Shown here one piece after another: positions 9,613-19,107 of a DNA stretch of 64,000 bases. Each line of letters opens with the position of its first letter. Positions within the stretch are counted from its first letter, which is position 1. The stretch covers positions 186,001 through 250,000 of the forward strand of contig CP021238.1 in NCBI GenBank assembly GCA_002291465.1. Direction: 5' to 3'. Source of the DNA: Mycobacterium lepraemurium (GTDB lineage: Bacteria > Actinomycetota > Actinomycetes > Mycobacteriales > Mycobacteriaceae). The notes below the pieces were generated by a model, which ran no database searches, was not told the DNA's origin, and saw only the letters and a program-made list of their open reading frames with translations. The position numbers and the translations under genes were made by a program.

Positions 9613-10122
9613 TTACAGGTACTGGCCGTGCCCCGGCGCGCTGCCCGGCTTGCCGATGCCCGAGGGCAACGCGCCCTGACGCATCTTCTCCAGCTGCGCG
9701 CGGGCGGCCATCTGCTGGGCGAACAGCGCGGTCTGGATGCCGTGGAACAGTCCCTCCAGCCAGCCGACCAACTGCGCTTGGGCGATGCGCAATTCGGCGT
9801 CCGACGGCGCCGCGTCCTCGTTGAAGGGCAGCGTGAGGCGGTCGAGCTCCTCGCGCAGCTCGGGCGCCAGGCCCTCTTCCAACTCCCGGATGCTGGTCGC
9901 GTGGATCTCGCGCAGCCGGTTGCGGCTGGCGTCGTCCAGCGGTGCGGCCCGCACCTCCTCGAGCAGCTGCTTGATCATGGTCCCGATCCGCATCACCTTG
10001 GCGGGCTGCTCGACCAGGTCGGTCAGTGAGCGTTCGTCGGCCTCGTCGTCGTCGACCCCCATCATCCGCGGGTCGACGCCACCGATGACTTCGACGCCGT
10101 CATCATCGTTGCGGGTACTCAA
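9613..10122 (-). CDS. bpa: Bacterial proteasome activator Bpa/PafE (Rv3780 homologue)
   Basis: 169 aa. Forms a dodecameric ring that docks on the 20S proteasome and opens its gate without ATP. The C-terminal GQYL docking motif is present (ending PGHGQYL), which makes the assignment firm. The body is helical, with hydrophobic heptads between residues 45 and 150 and an acidic N-terminus (DDD, DDDEADE). The start appears to be TTG at 10122; no ATG or GTG fits the homologous N-terminus. It sits inside the galactan operon, 21 bp after Rv3779 and 15 bp before wzt, with no obvious functional link. Confidence 0.93.
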   Translation of the reverse strand: MSTRNDDDGVEVIGGVDPRMMGVDDDEADERSLTDLVEQPAKVMRIGTMIKQLLEEVRAAPLDDASRNRLREIHATSIRELEEGLAPELREELDRLTLPFNEDAAPSDAELRIAQAQLVGWLEGLFHGIQTALFAQQMAARAQLEKMRQGALPSGIGKPGSAPGHGQYL

Positions 10123-10143
10123 TCCTTCACCATCCTTTGTGGA

Positions 10144-12117
10144 CTATGGGTGTGGCGTCGTGCCTTCTGCGCGCCATTCGTAGATCCGGGCACCGCCATT
10201 GTCGTAGATCAGCGCCCACGACTTCGACTTATCCAGTGACACTAGTCCTTCGGGTACGGCGAACCCCCGGACAGTCGGCGTGCTGGTGAGTATGTACCTG
10301 ATATTGAGGGCTTTAATCGCCGCGACCACGCGCGGATCGGAATCGCCGCGGCGCGCGTACGCCCAGAAGATGAATCGGTTGGGACCCGGGCCCATCTGCT
10401 GCGGGTAGTCGTAGTGGGTCCACAGCGGGTGCAGGTCGGCGACCGCGTACATCCACGCCGTGCCGTCGGTGTTGCTGTTGCCGATCAGGGTCTCGTGCGC
10501 GCCGGGTAGCTTAGCCAGATAGGCCATGGCCATCAGGTCGCGTTGGCCGATCATCACCGAGTCGTACTTGTCCCCGAACAACACCAGGTGCCGGTACAGG
10601 TAGTGGCGGGCGGACAGCATGGTGGTGGCCACCAGCAGGACCGCGGTGGCCGACACCCAGACCGGGGCGGGCAGCGGCCTCCACCGGCCGCCGACCCGTT
10701 TGGCGCCGGCCACGCAGGCCGTCACGACCAGAAACAGCGCGAGGCCGGCCATCGGTTCGAGCAGCAGGGTGATGGCGGCCGAGATGCGGCGCGGATCCTT
10801 GTAGAAGAACTCGCTGAAGGCGCCGGTCAGCGCGCCGATCGGGCCGCCCAGCGGGTTCCCGGCGTCGACGTTCACCACCACCAGGAGCAGCCACACGGCC
10901 AGCGGCCACCAGATCTTCTTGACCAGCAGCACGATTGCGCCGATGGCCGCCAGCGCGATCAGCCCGTACTGGACCGGGAAGTCGTTGAGGTGACGGGAGT
11001 GCTGGAACACGGCGTCGAACAGTCCGCGCTTCTTGCTCAGGTAGGTCAGGAAGGAATGCCCGGCGATGATGTCTTCCTGCTGCTGCACGCTGATGAACTG
11101 CGGCAGCAGGATCAACCCGGAGATCGCCGTCACACAGACCAGGGCCGCGACATCGGCCAGCCGGCCGCGCACCGGATGCCACAGCGCGTCCAGCAGCCAC
11201 CAGGCGATCAGGAACAGCAGCACGATGACGCCGCCGGTGATGTGCACCGATATCACGCCCACCAGCGCCAGCACGGCCGCCGGGATGCGGTCCCGGTGCC
11301 GCAGGGTGGAGGTGATCAGCACGAACGTCGGGATCGCGACGCCGTAGGCGGCCAGGTTGGGCATCGCCGCGACACCGAACTCGACGTAGGGCACCGCGGT
11401 GAAGGACGCGGACAGCGCGCCGGCCGTCGCGGCGGCGCCCGCGGTGCGCCATTCGCCCCAGCTCGGACGCAGCAGCCGCCAGGTGAGCAGCGCCGCGCTG
11501 GTCGGGAACAGCCACACCGACGCTGCGACCGAGCTCAGCGTGTAGCCGGTGGTGGGCGCCGCGCCGGTGAGTTGGCAGAACACCGCGATCAGGGCGTGGA
11601 ACACCGACGGGTAGTACAGCATCTGGTGCGTCTCCACGTTGCGCAGCTCGCCCATGTGGGTGGACGACGCCTGGCCGGTGTCCAGGATGAACCGCACCTC
11701 GTTGGCGTGCCAGACCGCGTCCCAGGTGCTCGGGATGGTCTGCCAGTGGGCGGCCAGGCCGCGGTAGGCCGCCCACATGATCAGGAACGCGCCCAGCAGC
11801 ACACCGACCGCCACGGCGGCGGCCGGCCAGCGGCTCACCGTGCGCGCTTCGGCGTCGCGGTCGCGGAAGCGGGCCAGCAGCAGCTGCAAACCGGTCATCA
11901 GCAGGCACACGACCACCAGCGCGGCCAGCGCGGTCCAGCCGTTCCACGGTATTCCGATGGCGCCGAACGGAATAATGGCCAGCGCGACCATGCCGTAGGT
12001 CAGCGCCGGGCCCACCGCGACAGCGATCGGCCACGTCAACTGACTGATACGTGCGATGATCGCTCCGGGCGCTATCAGCAAAAACAATGCAATGAGCGTT
12101 CCGAACCAGAGCCCCAC
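10144..12117 (-). CDS. Polytopic GT-C type membrane glycosyltransferase, Rv3779 homologue
   Basis: 657 aa from the GTG at 12117 ([20 protein letters not shown]). The frame stays open to 12459, but homology starts at the GTG. More than ten hydrophobic segments fill residues 1-500, followed by a C-terminal extracytoplasmic domain. The M. tuberculosis homologue (666 aa) has been reported to take part in polyprenyl-phosphomannose synthesis; the GT-C membrane fold is clear but the substrate here is inferred. It heads the operon Rv3779-bpa-wzt-glfT1-wzm and is divergent from the Rv3778c homologue. Confidence 0.9.
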   Translation of the reverse strand: MGLWFGTLIALFLLIAPGAIIARISQLTWPIAVAVGPALTYGMVALAIIPFGAIGIPWNGWTALAALVVVCLLMTGLQLLLARFRDRDAEARTVSRWPAAAVAVGVLLGAFLIMWAAYRGLAAHWQTIPSTWDAVWHANEVRFILDTGQASSTHMGELRNVETHQMLYYPSVFHALIAVFCQLTGAAPTTGYTLSSVAASVWLFPTSAALLTWRLLRPSWGEWRTAGAAATAGALSASFTAVPYVEFGVAAMPNLAAYGVAIPTFVLITSTLRHRDRIPAAVLALVGVISVHITGGVIVLLFLIAWWLLDALWHPVRGRLADVAALVCVTAISGLILLPQFISVQQQEDIIAGHSFLTYLSKKRGLFDAVFQHSRHLNDFPVQYGLIALAAIGAIVLLVKKIWWPLAVWLLLVVVNVDAGNPLGGPIGALTGAFSEFFYKDPRRISAAITLLLEPMAGLALFLVVTACVAGAKRVGGRWRPLPAPVWVSATAVLLVATTMLSARHYLYRHLVLFGDKYDSVMIGQRDLMAMAYLAKLPGAHETLIGNSNTDGTAWMYAVADLHPLWTHYDYPQQMGPGPNRFIFWAYARRGDSDPRVVAAIKALNIRYILTSTPTVRGFAVPEGLVSLDKSKSWALIYDNGGARIYEWRAEGTTPHP

Positions 12118-12235
12118 TCGACTAGTATGGCTGGCCGGGTGCCCTGGCTCGGGAGGCCACCGACTGGCCGGAACGTGTGTGGCACCCGCTACCGTCACAG
12201 TTTCGCGGAAAAGCGGAAGCTTTAAGGTGGCCTGC
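12118..12235. promoter_or_regulatory. Divergent promoter region of the galactan operon and Rv3778c
   Basis: 118 bp between the GTG of the Rv3779 homologue (minus) and the ATG of the Rv3778c homologue (plus). It must hold both promoters. An AAGGTGG Shine-Dalgarno precedes the plus-strand ATG. I see no strong palindrome. Confidence 0.5.
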
Positions 12236-13432
12236 ATGGCATACGACGTCGCCCGGGTGCGCGGACTGCATCCGTCGCTGGGTGACGGGTGGGTGCACTT
12301 CGACGCCTCGGCCGGGATGCTGATCCCCGACTCCGTCGCGACCACCGTGTCGACGGCTTTCCGCAGGTCCGGACCCGCCACCGTGGGGGCGCACCCGTCG
12401 GCGCAGCGCAGCGCCGCCATCTTGGAGGCGGCCCGGGCGGCGGTGGCCGACCTGTTCAACGCCGAACCCGCGGGCGTGGTGCTCGGCGCCGACCGGGTGA
12501 TCCTGTTGTCGGCGCTGGCCGAGGCGTCGTCGTCGCGGGCCGGGCTGGGCTACGAGGTGATCGTCAGCCGCCTCGACGACGAAGCCAACATCGCCCCCTG
12601 GCTGCGGGCGGCGCACCGGTACGGCGCCAAGGTCAAGTGGGCCGAGATCGACATCGAGACCGGTGAGCTGCCGACCTGGCAGTGGGAGGGGCTGATCGGT
12701 AAGTCCACCCGGCTGGTGGCCGTCGCGTCGGCGTCGGCCACGCTGGGCACCGTCACCGACCTGCGGGCGATGACCAAGCTGGTGCACGACGTCGGCGGGC
12801 TGGTGGTGGTCGACCATTCCGCCGCGGCGCCCTACCGGCTGCTCGACGTGAAGGAGACCGACGCCGACGTGGTGGCGGTGAACGCCGCCGCGTGGGGCGG
12901 CCCGCCGATCGGGGCGATGGTGTTCCGCGACCCGGCCCTGCTGAATTCGTTCAGTTCCATCTCGGCCGACCCCAAAGCGACCGGCGCGGCCCGGCTGGAG
13001 ATCGGTGCACACCAGTTCGGTCTGCTCGCCGGGGTGGTGGCCAGCATCGAGTACCTGGCCTCGCTGGACGAATCCGCGCGCGGCACCCGGCGCGAACGTC
13101 TGGCGGTGTCCATGCAGTCGGCCACCTCGTATCTGAACCGGATCTATGACTACCTGATGGTGTCGCTGCGCTCGCTGCCGCTGGTGATGGTGATCGGGCG
13201 CCCGGAGGTGCGCATCCCGGTGGTCAGCTTTGCCTTGCACGGCGTGCCCGCCGAACACGTCGTACAACGGTTGGCGGACAACGGAATTCTGGCCATCACC
13301 AACGAGAGTTCCCGCGCGCTGGACGTTCTGGGCGTCAACGACGTCGGCGGCGTGGTCACGGTCGGGCTGGCGCACTACTCGACGACGGCCGAGGTCGACC
13401 AGTTGGTGCGTGCGCTGGCGTCGCTAGGCTGA
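12236..13432 (+). CDS. Aminotransferase class V / cysteine desulfurase-like protein, Rv3778c homologue
   Basis: 398 aa with the overall fold of class V PLP enzymes: an N-terminal [11 protein letters not shown] segment, a VVDHSAAAP segment that corresponds to the D-x-(A/S)-H PLP-ring motif, and a C-terminal small domain. At the position where cysteine desulfurases carry the Schiff-base Lys (usually a His-Lys pair before a Gly-rich stretch), this protein reads [15 protein letters not shown] with no Lys. I recall the same in the M. tuberculosis protein, so it is probably a family trait. Function unknown; it may bind a ligand without PLP catalysis. ATG at 12236 chosen for its Shine-Dalgarno and homology; the open frame extends upstream to 12056. 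Confidence 0.85.
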   Translation: MAYDVARVRGLHPSLGDGWVHFDASAGMLIPDSVATTVSTAFRRSGPATVGAHPSAQRSAAILEAARAAVADLFNAEPAGVVLGADRVILLSALAEASSSRAGLGYEVIVSRLDDEANIAPWLRAAHRYGAKVKWAEIDIETGELPTWQWEGLIGKSTRLVAVASASATLGTVTDLRAMTKLVHDVGGLVVVDHSAAAPYRLLDVKETDADVVAVNAAAWGGPPIGAMVFRDPALLNSFSSISADPKATGAARLEIGAHQFGLLAGVVASIEYLASLDESARGTRRERLAVSMQSATSYLNRIYDYLMVSLRSLPLVMVIGRPEVRIPVVSFALHGVPAEHVVQRLADNGILAITNESSRALDVLGVNDVGGVVTVGLAHYSTTAEVDQLVRALASLG

Positions 13433-13436
13433 ACCG

Positions 13437-14417
13437 TCAGACGGTCAGCAGGATCTTCCCGGTGACCTCCGAGGCGACCAGCCGTCGGTGCGCGTCGCCG
13501 GCCTGCTGGATGGGCAGCCGGGCGCCGATGATCGGGCGCACGCGGCCGTCGGCGATCATCGGCCACACCGAGGCGGTGACCGCCTGCACGATCTCGGTTT
13601 TGCTGTTCGGCCCGCTCACCGGGCGCCCGCGCAGCGTGGTGCCGATCACCCGGGCGCGTTTGGCGAGCAGCTTGCCGATGTTGAGTTCGGCCTTGACGCC
13701 GCCCTGCATGCCGATGATGACCAGCTCCCCGTCGGTGGCCAGCGCGTCGATGTTGCGGTCCAGATAGGCCGCGCCCATGATGTCGAGAATCACGTCGGCG
13801 CCACCGGTTTCGTCCGCCAGCCGCGCGACGAAGTCTTCGTCGCGGTAGTTGATGGTGATGTCGGCGCCGAGCTCGCGGCAGAAGTCGAGCTTCTCGGCCG
13901 ACCCGGCGGTGACGGCCACCCGGGTGCCCAGCGCCCGCGCGACCTGGATGGCGTGGCTGCCGATGCCGCTGGCCCCGCCGTGCACCAGCAGCAGTTGGCC
14001 GTTGCGCAGGCCAGCGATCAGCACCAGGTTGGACCACACCGTGCAGGCGACCTCGGGCAGCCCGGCCGCGTCCACCAGGTCCACCCCGGCGGGGATCGGC
14101 AGCAGCTGGCCGGCCGGCACCGCCACGTACTCGGCGTACCCGCCGCCGGCCAGCAGCGCGCAAACCTCTTGCCCCACAGACCATTCGGTGACACCGTCGC
14201 CGACTTCGGCGATGACGCCGGACACCTCCATGCCGATGGTTTCGCTGGCGCCGGGTGGCGGCGGGTACTTACCGGCGGCCTGCAGCACGTCGGCGCGGTT
14301 CACGCCGGCGGCGGCCACCTTGACGGCGACCTCGCCGGGCCCGGCGGAGACGTCGGCTACTTCTTGCCAGGAAAGCTGATCGGCGGATTCGGCGACGATG
14401 GCGCGCATGGTGGCCAC
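13437..14417 (-). CDS. NADPH:quinone oxidoreductase-type MDR protein, Rv3777 homologue
   Basis: 326 aa zinc-free medium-chain dehydrogenase of the zeta-crystallin/quinone reductase group. The N-terminal GroES-like domain contains AAAGVNRADVLQAAGKYPPP, and the NADP-binding motif GGASGIGSHAIQVARALG lies around residues 149-166. No catalytic zinc ligands are seen. It converges with the Rv3778c homologue (4 bp apart) and its start is 28 bp from the tRNA-Ser gene. Intact, same length class as in M. tuberculosis (328 aa). Confidence 0.92.
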   Translation of the reverse strand: MATMRAIVAESADQLSWQEVADVSAGPGEVAVKVAAAGVNRADVLQAAGKYPPPPGASETIGMEVSGVIAEVGDGVTEWSVGQEVCALLAGGGYAEYVAVPAGQLLPIPAGVDLVDAAGLPEVACTVWSNLVLIAGLRNGQLLLVHGGASGIGSHAIQVARALGTRVAVTAGSAEKLDFCRELGADITINYRDEDFVARLADETGGADVILDIMGAAYLDRNIDALATDGELVIIGMQGGVKAELNIGKLLAKRARVIGTTLRGRPVSGPNSKTEIVQAVTASVWPMIADGRVRPIIGARLPIQQAGDAHRRLVASEVTGKILLTV

Positions 14418-14445
14418 GCTACCGAGCCCCGTTACCCTTAGCAGA

Positions 14446-14532
14446 GGTGGCGTGGCAGAGCGGCCTAATGCACTTGCCTTGAAAGCGAGAGACGGCTAAC
14501 ACCGTCCGGGGGTTCAAATCCCTCCGCCACCG
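14446..14532 (+). tRNA. tRNA-Ser (anticodon UGA)
   Basis: Class II tRNA of about 87 nt with a long variable arm. The acceptor arms GGTGGCG (14446-14452) and CGCCACC (14525-14531) pair fully. The anticodon loop CTTGAAA places TGA at 14480-14482; its stem has one G-T pair. The variable arm is GACGGCTAACACCGTC, and the T arm GGGGGTTCAAATCCCTC is canonical. The 3' CCA is not encoded in full. Same position as the tRNA-Ser beside Rv3777 in M. tuberculosis. Confidence 0.96.
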
Positions 14533-14540
14533 CCGCGCGC

Positions 14541-15658
14541 TCACTCGACGCTTTGGTGCAAGGTCGGTGCGTAGCGCAGCACCGCGCCCACCCCGTCGGC
14601 CGGGGCGATCCGCTCCTCGGTGCGCACCAGGTTGGTGCCCACCTTGATCGCGGAGAACGGCAGCGCCTCGTCGGCGCGCAGCGTCCTGGCCGGGGCGGCG
14701 CCCTGCTCGGCCAGCACGTTCTCGTTGGGGGCGACGGTGGTCAGGCCTCGTCGGCGACCACGGTGGCGTCGCCGATGTCACCGATGATCAGCGTTTCCAC
14801 CGCGCCCTGGCGCAGCGCCGAGCAGACCGCGTCGAGCCCCTGGGCCGCCAGCCCCGATTGCCGCCCGCTCTCGGCGGTAAACCGCGGTGCGGCATCGTCG
14901 ATGGCGCGCAGCTGACGTTTGACGAACTCGGCCTCGATGGCCTGTTCGATCTCGGTGAAGTCGTGGCCGCTGTGCCGCGCCCCGACCTCGAATGTCACGG
15001 CGCGGTCGTGCAGCCGTTCCGGCAGCGCAGCCAGCAGGTCCGAGCGCGAGCGCACCTCGCCGACCACGAAGATCACGTCGATCGCCTTGTCGTCGGCCAG
15101 CTCGGCGACGTGGTCGGCGACGGCCCGGACGTTCTTGCGGGCGGCCTCCTCGGTGCGCAACTGCGGGTCGCCGTATCCGGCGGTCTCGGCGCCGGCCGCC
15201 TTGTGCACCGGGTAGCCGGTGCCGTCGACTGTTTCGCTGCGCAGCGTGCCGCCGATGTGGGTGGTGATGTCTGCGCCGCTGTGGTCCACCACCACCAGCA
15301 CATAGTCGGGGTGGTCGAAGGTCTGCTCCAAAATCGGTACCAGATAAGGCAATTCGTACACCCGCAATATGGTGGTGGCCGCCGGGCGGGCAAGGTGCTC
15401 GTTGATCAGCACGCCGTCGGCGCCCGCGATCACCGCCCGCCCGCTGCGCCCGATCGGCGGGCGTAGGTTCATTACCGCGTCCTCGATGCCGGCGACGATC
15501 GGTGCGCCGACGCCGCGGCGTTCCAGGTCTTCTCTGATCGCGCGCCACTTGAGCTCGAGTTGAGCCTCGGCGTCGTGGGTGTCGTGCGAGTCGTCGAAAT
15601 ACACCGAAACGAACGGCCCCGGTGCGTCCAGCAGTTTGCGGAAGCGTTGCGAGTCCAT
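14541..15658 (-). pseudogene. Rv2629-like (Vms1/baeRF-type) protein with a C-terminal frameshift
   Basis: The frame from ATG 15658 (MDSQRFRKLLDAPGPFVSVY) gives 305 aa and stops at 14741 after VVADEA. One base down, the sequence continues TTVAPNENVLAEQGAAPART and ends LRYAPTLHQSVE at a stop at 14543-14541, so a single deleted base at about 14744-14747 separates the last 65 residues. The restored length, about 372 aa, fits Rv2629 (374 aa), a DosR-regulon gene of the release-factor-like/Vms1 family. The surviving 305 aa keep the two main domains, so partial function cannot be excluded. Confidence 0.75.
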
Positions 15659-15698
15659 GCTTCAGTGGTTGCCCGGCTTGCCTGGGCACAAACCCGCC

Positions 15699-15908
15699 CT
15701 AGTAGCCCCGGTCTCCCTCGCTGTCGTCGAAGAAGTGCCACTGCCCGTCGTGCTCGACTTCCATGCGCCAACCCAGCTCGTTGCCTTCGACCTTCTGGTC
15801 GGCGAACCAGGCGTGTGCTTTGTCGGCGCTTTCGATGTCTTTGGTCGCGACGACGTCGCCCTTCGGGTTAGAGAGCTCGATAGGTAGCCATGGCGGCAGT
15901 GTTCCCAC
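15699..15908 (-). CDS. Small hypothetical protein (about 69 aa)
   Basis: Reads IELSNPKGDVVATKDIESAD, then AHAWFADQKVEGNELGWRME and ends DDSEGDRGY. It is acidic and soluble, without signal peptide or membrane segment. No ATG fits; GTG at 15908 is the closest in-frame start, giving MGTLPPWLPIELS. It lies 11 bp downstream of the lipE stop on the same strand, so it may be co-transcribed with lipE. I do not recognise a family. Confidence 0.55.
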   Translation of the reverse strand: MGTLPPWLPIELSNPKGDVVATKDIESADKAHAWFADQKVEGNELGWRMEVEHDGQWHFFDDSEGDRGY

Positions 15909-15919
15909 TGCCGCGGGCG

Positions 15920-17164
15920 TCAATCGCTGGGGATGGCGGCGGTGATCGTGTCCATTAGCGCCGTGTACCGGCGCGCTTCCGGGTCGCGTCCGGGTTTGCC
16001 GCTGCTGATGACACCGGCCGCTAGGCCGCGCGCGGAATCGGCCCAGATCGCGATGTTGGTCAGGCCCAGGCTGCCGAACGCGTGCGGCGCGTTGCGCCCG
16101 AACGGCCCCCACCGGTTGGTGCCCAGGATGAACCCGGTTCCCCACCGCGCCGGCTGCAGCCCGACCACGAAATCCGGTCGCAGCCTTCGGCATTCGGCTA
16201 CGGCGTGGTACATGGTCTCCGGGCTGATCACCCGCACTCCCTCGAGTTCGCCTCCGCGGCGCCAGATCTCGGCGAACCGCGACATCTCGTGTGCGGTCGA
16301 CACCGTGTTGGACGACGGAATGATGGTCGTCAAGAACATCGGCGAGTTGGTGTAGGGGATCATCTCGTGCACGGTTCCGCCGATCGCCTTGCGGAAGATC
16401 TGCGCCACCACGGGGGGCAGGGTGCGCCCGGTGGCGTGACTCGGCGCGACCAACGGCACGTCCTGCTTGGCGACGCCGAAGTTGGTCCAGCGGAAGCCCA
16501 GCGGGTCGAGGATCTCGGTGGCCAGGATCTCGCGAATCTCCTTGCCGGTGGCCGCATATACGATCTCGCGCACCAGCGGGCCCCAGGTGAGCGCGTGGTA
16601 CATGTGGAACAGCCCGGGCCGGTAGAGGGGCCGCAGCTCGCCCAGCTTCTGCTGCGCGTACTCGTGGTCGTCGGCGCGGGTGACGTCGGGGCGCGGTCCG
16701 GTGGGGAAGGGCAGCCCGGCGCTGTGCGTCATCACGTGCCGGATGGTGATCCGGTGTTTGCCGTGACTGGTGAACGTGGGGATGTAGTCGCAGACCCGGT
16801 CGTCGAGGGAGAAGACGCCGCGCTCGACGAGCATGTGCACCACGGTGGCCGCGATCCCCTTGGCCGCCGAGTAGACGCAAAACGGTGTATCCGGTGTGAC
16901 CGGGATATTCTCGGCGTCGGGCGGGTCGGTGGGCGCGTTGCCCCAGCCGTGCCCGATGGCGCGGTTGAGCACCACCCGTCCGTGCCGGCGGATGCACAAC
17001 TGGATAGCCGGATGGAAGCCGCCCTGATACCAGTGCCGGGCGGCCGCCCAGATCCGGTCGACGGCGGCGGCGTCGATCTCGCAGTGGTCCTCGTCGCCGA
17101 TCGTCGTCACCGCGTCCAGGTCGGCGGGCAGGCGGATCTTGCCGTCGGAAGTCGGGGTCGTCAC
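15920..17164 (-). CDS. lipE: Serine beta-lactamase-fold esterase LipE
   Basis: 414 aa class C beta-lactamase/esterase family protein (M. tuberculosis Rv3775, 415 aa). The catalytic SxxK motif is YSAAKGIA with Ser nucleophile and Lys base near residue 98, and the second motif Tyr is in MYHALTWGP. HVMTHSAGLPFP is typical of the family. No signal peptide is evident. Acts as a carboxylesterase/lipase on short acyl esters; the physiological substrate is unknown. echA21 lies 19 bp upstream on the same strand. Intact. Confidence 0.93.
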   Translation of the reverse strand: MTTPTSDGKIRLPADLDAVTTIGDEDHCEIDAAAVDRIWAAARHWYQGGFHPAIQLCIRRHGRVVLNRAIGHGWGNAPTDPPDAENIPVTPDTPFCVYSAAKGIAATVVHMLVERGVFSLDDRVCDYIPTFTSHGKHRITIRHVMTHSAGLPFPTGPRPDVTRADDHEYAQQKLGELRPLYRPGLFHMYHALTWGPLVREIVYAATGKEIREILATEILDPLGFRWTNFGVAKQDVPLVAPSHATGRTLPPVVAQIFRKAIGGTVHEMIPYTNSPMFLTTIIPSSNTVSTAHEMSRFAEIWRRGGELEGVRVISPETMYHAVAECRRLRPDFVVGLQPARWGTGFILGTNRWGPFGRNAPHAFGSLGLTNIAIWADSARGLAAGVISSGKPGRDPEARRYTALMDTITAAIPSD

Positions 17165-17183
17165 CTCAGCGAGGGTACGTGTC

Positions 17184-18008
17184 TTACTCGCCCGTGAACT
17201 GCGCCGGCCGCTTCTCGAACGTCGCCGCGATGCCCTCGGTGAGGTCCTTGGACGGCAGGAAGGCCGCGTTCCAGGCGGCCACGTAGCGCAGGCTCTCGGC
17301 GACGGCCGAAACGCGCTGCTGGTCGAGGACGTCCTTGATGCCGTGCACGGTCAGCGGGGGGTTGGCGGCGATCTCCGCGGCCGTGGCATGCGCGGCGGCC
17401 AGGCACGCGTCGGCGTCGGCGTACACGTCGTTGACCAGCCCGATCTTCTCGGCGCGGGCGGCGTCGATGTCCTTGCCGGTCAGCGTCAGCTCGCGCAGGT
17501 GGCCGTCGTTGAGGATGTACGGCAGCCGGGCCAGGCTGCCGACGTCGGCGACGATGGCCAGCTTGACCTCGCGCACCGAGAACTTGGCGTCGGCGCTGGC
17601 GTAGCGGATGTCGACCGCCGAGATGAGGTCGACGCCGCCGCCGATGCACCGGCCGTGCACCGACGCGATGGTGGGGGTGCGGCAGTCGGCGACGGCGGTG
17701 ATCGCGCCCTGCATCCGCTTGACCTCGCGGTGGAAGACGGCGCGCGGCCCGGCCAGCGCGTCGCCCGACAGCAGCGGGGTGAACGATCCGCCCATCGCCG
17801 GCACGTCCAGGCCGTAGCTGAAGTTCTTGCCGGAACCGGTCAGCACGATGGCCCGCACCTCGGGGTCGGCGTCCAGTGTTTCGAAGAGCTCGGGCAGCTC
17901 GGACCAGAAGGCCGGCCCCATCGCATTACCCTTGCCCGGGCCGATTAGCGTCACCTGGGCAACGTGGCCCTTCTTCTCCACGGTGACCGATTCGTATGCT
18001 TGCGCCAT
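17184..18008 (-). CDS. echA21: Enoyl-CoA hydratase/isomerase EchA21
   Basis: 274 aa crotonase-fold enzyme, same length as M. tuberculosis Rv3774. The oxyanion-hole motifs are the NFSYGLDVPAM segment and HGRCIGGGVDL; Asp and Glu residues follow in SVREVKLAIVADVG. Likely hydrates or isomerises enoyl-CoA in fatty-acid or sterol side-chain oxidation. Probably co-transcribed with lipE. Divergent from the Rv3773c homologue with only 23 bp between starts. Intact. Confidence 0.93.
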   Translation of the reverse strand: MAQAYESVTVEKKGHVAQVTLIGPGKGNAMGPAFWSELPELFETLDADPEVRAIVLTGSGKNFSYGLDVPAMGGSFTPLLSGDALAGPRAVFHREVKRMQGAITAVADCRTPTIASVHGRCIGGGVDLISAVDIRYASADAKFSVREVKLAIVADVGSLARLPYILNDGHLRELTLTGKDIDAARAEKIGLVNDVYADADACLAAAHATAAEIAANPPLTVHGIKDVLDQQRVSAVAESLRYVAAWNAAFLPSKDLTEGIAATFEKRPAQFTGE

Positions 18009-18031
18009 ATCGAGACCGTAGCGTGGCGAAC

Positions 18032-18619
18032 ATGGCTCCTGATTTGCGACCCGGACCGGATTCCCCGCCGACCGACGAGCTGGATGGCGCCGAGGCGGCG
18101 CTGCGGGTGATGCAGCAGGTGCTGCACCCCATTGTCGCCGACGACATGTCCCGCCCGACCCCGTGCGCGCAGTTCGACGTGACGCGGTTGACGGATCATC
18201 TGCTCAAGTCGCTCGAGGCGCTGGGCGGCATGGCCGGCACCGACGTCCCGGACCATGCGGACAGCGGGGACTCGGTGGAACGCCGGGTGATCGCGGTGGC
18301 CCGCCCTGCCCTGGACGCGTGGCGGCAGCGCGGTATGGACGGCACGGTGTCGTTCGGCGGCGGTGAGATGCCGGCCAGGAATGCCTGCGCCATTCTGGCG
18401 CTCGAATTGCTGGTCCACGCTTGGGATTACGCGTGGGCGGTGGGCCGCGACGTCCGGGCGCCCGAGCCGTTGGCCGAATACGTGCTGGGGCTGGTGCACC
18501 GGGTCATCCGTCCCGAGGTGCGCGGTCAGGCCGGGTTCGACGACCCGGTCGAGGTGCCCGCCGACGCCGATGCGTTGACCAAGCTGGTCGCGTTCACCGG
18601 CCGCAACCCGGCCCGCTAA
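18032..18619 (+). CDS. DinB/mycothiol-dependent maleylpyruvate isomerase-fold protein, Rv3773c homologue (TIGR03086)
   Basis: 195 aa four-helix-bundle protein. The metal-ligand pattern of the family is visible: His in VTRLTDHLLKSLEAL and the pair in LVHAWDYAWAVGRDV. The function of this member is unknown; relatives are mycothiol-dependent transferases or isomerases. Start at ATG 18032; an in-frame start 12 codons earlier (17996) lies inside the echA21 coding region and is less likely. Intact. Confidence 0.85.
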   Translation: MAPDLRPGPDSPPTDELDGAEAALRVMQQVLHPIVADDMSRPTPCAQFDVTRLTDHLLKSLEALGGMAGTDVPDHADSGDSVERRVIAVARPALDAWRQRGMDGTVSFGGGEMPARNACAILALELLVHAWDYAWAVGRDVRAPEPLAEYVLGLVHRVIRPEVRGQAGFDDPVEVPADADALTKLVAFTGRNPAR

Positions 18620-18625
18620 GCGTGA

Positions 18626-18698
18626 GGCCTTTACCGAACGTGCATTCAGCGCGAAATCCGGCGCGTTTTTCGCGGCCAGTGCACGCTCGGCGAAGGCC
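18626..18698. terminator. Large imperfect hairpin between convergent genes
   Basis: The sequence GGCCTTtACCGAaCGTGCA at the left pairs with TGCACGcTCGGCgAAGGCC at the right with two or three mismatches, enclosing an inner CGCGAAA/TTTCGCG pair. It fills exactly the gap between the Rv3773c stop (18619) and the DUF4334 stop (18699), so a bidirectional terminator role is likely. Confidence 0.6.
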
Positions 18699-19107
18699 CT
18701 AGACCCGCTCTAGGTAGAATAGAATGTAGTAGTACTTGCCGTTGTCGCGCACGCCCTTGCCGTTCATGATGCCCATCACGGCGTTGTCGTCGATCTTCTT
18801 GAAGTGATCGTGCACCGGCTGCCCGTCGTAGACCATGGTCGCGGTGACCTCCCCGCGGAACTCCTCCAGCCACAGGCTGGCCTCCCCCTTGCCCAGCTCG
18901 ACGTTGGAGAACTTGTTCCCGTCGGCGTCCAGGCAGACCAGCGGCTGTACATCGCGCGGATTTGAAGGTCTTGCCGAACCATCCGGCCTTTTCCAGCTGG
19001 CCGTTCATCTTGTGGCCGGTGCGGAATTCGCCGCCCTTCCACTCGCCCAGCATTTCCTCGATCGTCGCGGGCGCGAGTTCCGCCCAGAAGTCGTCGAGCT
19101 CACTGTC
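18699..19107 (-). pseudogene. GXWXG / DUF4334 protein, frameshifted and 5'-truncated
   Basis: Reads LDDFWAELAPATIEEMLGEW, then KGGEFRTGHKMNGQLEKAGW, which carries the GxWxG motif, up to FGKTFKS. After a missing base at about 18956-18960 it continues RDVQPLVCLDADGNKFSN and ends YILFYLERV at the TAG 18701-18699. No start codon exists: the sequence upstream of SELDDFW switches to the opposite-strand kinase at about 19107. Roughly 20-25 N-terminal residues are lost with the promoter. Function of the family is unknown (small lipocalin-like fold). Confidence 0.78.

Noticed and set aside
10543..12225. 560-codon plus-strand open frame over the Rv3779 homologue
   Set aside because: His/Gln/Arg-rich shadow with no domain; the minus strand has a well-conserved membrane transferase.
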